DNA of 64,000 bases from Eopsaltria australis (taxonomy: Eukaryota; Chordata; Aves; Passeriformes; Petroicidae). The stretch spans positions 4,713,001 through 4,777,000 of the forward strand of contig JAVTVJ010000143.1 of the NCBI GenBank assembly GCA_034509425.1, in the 5' to 3' direction. The notes beneath the pieces are model-generated. The model was not told the DNA's origin and made no database searches. It worked only from the letters and a program-made list of their open reading frames with translations. The translations under genes and the position numbers were made by a program. Position 1 is the first letter of the stretch; the number at the start of each line of letters is the position of its first letter. Below are positions 61,251 through 64,000 of the stretch, piece after piece.

Positions 61251-64000
61251 TAAATATTATTAATCAGGTACGTGTGTGCCAATACTCAAGATCTGCATCT
61301 GGCAGTGAATTCAGATGTAATGGCTGGCAGAGAAACTCCTGATCTCACAAATCCAGTGAAGAAGTGGCTGTCCACATTTCTCAAGATAAAATCAAATATT
61401 AAAAAATTGTCCATGCAAACATAGAGCCTTCAGCATAACAAAGTTTCATATAAAATGTTTACATTCACGAAGTATTAAAAGCAATTTAATACCTCCCTCC
61501 AATCACTAGACTAGAATGAAATGAACATTTCCAAAGTGTTTAAAAAAATTCACTTTATTCTGATTACCACAAATACAATCTTTCAAGATCAAATATAAAA
61601 ATTACAAGGTAAATGATACTTAATCAACTTTTGAAATTAAAATCATCAGAAAGCAAAAGCAAGGTCATTAAATTTTAAATCATATTTGAATAAGTAAAAT
61701 CAGTGACAAGGAAACATCTTCAGCAGCTTGGAATTCAGCATCCATAAAACACAAAATCCATACTTATAGCAATAATTATATTTGGCTTTTTAAAGTAGAT
61801 AATACTTGGTATAAAAATGCTAGAGAATCCAGATGAAAATTTAATTATAGAAAAGGAATGGAATGATTTAGCTTCATAAAAACATCAAATTCAGAAAAGC
61901 TGTTTGCTCTTTATAGGATAAATGGTTTATAAGTTATTTAGTGTACATACTATATAATCTAGTCTCAGTTTTTGTTTTATTCACAGCCTTTAAAAATATG
62001 CTTAGATGTTACAGTAAATATGAACTGTATGATTCATAGGGAATCATCTAAATATCTAAAAATCATTCCATAACTATTTTTAAGGTTTGGCCATCCCCAA
62101 TCAGATGACAACACAACTTGGGTCTATCATTTTACCCTCAGTTTGAATGCCTGTACTTTCAAAGATGAAGAATTGACTCAAGGAAGTTATCCTGAAATAC
62201 AGAGAACAACTTGAAAGCAGTTATATGAAACTATTAATTCTTCAAATACTGGTAAGTGGGATTTTTCAGAATAAACTGAGTGACTTAGGAGCAAAAATCT
62301 CCACAATTAATGAGGTAAGTTCGATTTGAAAGGTAGAAAACTTTCTATACAATTTCATACAATGCCACAATACTATTTCATGCAGCTTAGGTGGGAAGTT
62401 AAAAGCTAACCTTCTGTCTCTGTGTTAAATATAAAGATCACATTTTATTTCAGTTTATCAGTCTGAAAACAGACTCCACCATCAAGATAGTGAAGCTGGA
62501 CAATTTTTGAAGTGCTACCATTTCTTCCCAGTAGAGACATTGTAAAATTATTCAGCAGCAGAGAAATTAATGTACAATGCTCCATTACCAATTCCAGATA
62601 GATTTCAGCATTCCTATTCAGTGCTTGAGCACAAAAGTAACTCCCCAGCATTCAGGTGGACAGAGGCAAAAATAAGACATACTGCTGGTAAACAGCTAGC
62701 ATAAATATTAATCACAGAAACAACTAGATTGAAACCAAAAATATCCAGCATCTGTCTGTTGCTTGCAAAAAGAACAACAGTTCGTGGCTTTTAAAAATTG
62801 AAATCAACATTTCATTTACAAGTACTAGCATACAGTTCTAAACTGGGCACATTTACCAGATTGCAGAGTTGCAAGTTACTTCTCCAGTGAATAAACAATG
62901 GAGTTATTCAAGCTGCCAATCCTTTTCCCTAAAAGAGGAGTATCACATATAAGGCACCACCCTCCCTACAAGCTTTCATTTCTCTCCTGCCAGGTTCATT
63001 TTGTTGTTATCTACTGTGTTAACTGGCTTCATGCAATGTCCTGGATGGAGCAACAGCAGAAGAAAGAATGTCCAAGTAGAATTAACCAACCAAAGTTACA
63101 CCTTGTTTTCCAACAAACAATAGAAATGCAACTGAACAGTATTGGTCCATTTTAGGTTGACATCTCAGCCTGTCCATAAGGTTCAGTAGAGCAGAAACTG
63201 GTGGATCTGCCCAAAAATGGACCAACACTGCAGAGCAGAGGAGTGTGAACACAGGAACATTGAGAGAGGAGCAATCAGCAAGACTGAAGAAAGTGCAAAC
63301 AAAGGCTAAATGAAGATAGAAACAGCATGAACTATCTTCCTTCACCACTGCAGACCAACAGAATTCTCCGTCATAGGCTTCACCTCCTCCATGCAAATTA
63401 ACCTGACAACTCCTAAAACCTCTTGGCTTTTTTTGGTTTTTGGTTTTTTTGTAGCTGGTAAAACATTGCCAATTGGGCACAATCATCTCCTTTTGTTTCA
63501 CAACAAACATCACAGGTTTAGCATCCTTACAAAAGCTTTAAATTTTGGCCTTAACATTCACAAAACCAGGGCTGTCCTAAAGCAGCAAACCTCTAAGCAT
63601 CCTCAAACACAGATGCATGAATACTGTCTCAGGCAGGAAACAATGGCAGCTTGGAAATCAGAACATCTGATCTCAACTGGAGACATGGTGTGGCTGAGTA
63701 TAAATTTTGAGAGGTGATGCTTCAGTAGGCAGAATTACAGATAGACATGAGCAAGGGATGACAGAAGGTGCAGCACCCAAGGATTTTTAGCTCATTCAAA
63801 CTCCTAGGGAAGTTTTTATCCCTGCAACACTTAAGGAGTTGGGAGCTGAACAGGGCATCTTGCTTTTGAAAATATCAAGTTACATCTAATCCACAGCTTC
63901 AGAAATTCAGCTCAAGTAAAACTCAGTCAGCCCAAAAAAAAGAAGCTCTCAGAGGAAACTTTTCTAGATACAGTAGATACAGATTCTTTGTTTAGCTACA
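61251..64000. other. Unique AT-rich non-coding DNA, no gene seen
   Basis: No gene recognised. 61.36-62.10 kb is very AT-rich. A GT-rich run (TTTTTTGG and TTTTTGG words) lies at 63427-63452, and an octamer ATGCAAAT at 63391-63398. The frames at 63082-63513 (minus, 143 codons) and 63391-63717 (plus, 108 codons) overlap each other and carry no motif. The window ends inside ordinary unique sequence. Confidence 0.6.

Noticed and set aside
1..64000. CRISPR arrays, operons, prophage or other prokaryotic systems
   Set aside because: Composition, the eukaryotic LINE/LTR content and the absence of dense long ORFs rule out a prokaryotic source. No regularly spaced repeats with unique spacers are present.

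Overview
This is eukaryotic nuclear DNA, almost certainly from a bird and probably a songbird (passerine). The evidence is the interspersed repeats. There are several CR1 LINE copies, three of which keep the ATTCTGTG-type octamer 3' end typical of avian CR1. There is also a roughly 540-bp long terminal repeat near 42 kb of a kind I associate with passerine endogenous retroviruses. The rest is AT-rich (about 40% GC by eye) and CpG-poor, with no obvious CpG island.

I find no protein-coding gene, no recognisable exon and no RNA gene. The longest open frame is about 200 codons. It has no recognisable domain or motif and is the size expected by chance in 64 kb. The longer low-complexity frames near 4.3-4.7 kb are translations of a microsatellite. 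The window is best read as intergenic DNA (a gene desert) or the interior of a very long intron. The sequence alone does not say which gene is near.

Layout: 1-4.3 kb is unique DNA. At 4304-4616 there is a three-part TTCC/GGAA microsatellite. From 4.6 to 19.8 kb the DNA is unique, with one GC-richer island-like block (13.55-13.99 kb) and one GT-rich tract (17.3 kb). From 19.9 to 21.4 kb is a repeat cluster: a CR1 copy with a doubled 3' end, a much older internally deleted CR1, and a local duplication with an embedded 11-bp repeat. At 27.2-28.1 kb there is a short CR1 relic and two neighbouring minisatellites (31 bp x 2 and 43 bp x 3). From 28.1 to 41.9 kb is unique DNA with A-rich tracts and a perfect 9-bp hairpin at 37.06 kb. 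At 41.9-42.45 kb lies the solo LTR on the plus strand, with a TATA box and a polyadenylation signal. From 42.5 to 64 kb is unique AT-rich DNA with A/C-rich tracts at 53.2 and 54.1 kb and two short CR1 copies (56.6 and 61.1 kb). All CR1 copies lie on the minus strand.

No set of genes works together here. The possible functional content is regulatory: several unique blocks look like candidate conserved non-coding elements, and the ATTTGCAT POU octamer occurs more often than expected. Both are inferences that need an alignment. I see no convincing novel biological system. The most distinctive items are the GGAA array, the LTR promoter, the 43-bp minisatellite, the composite CR1 cluster and the octamer at 60.59 kb.
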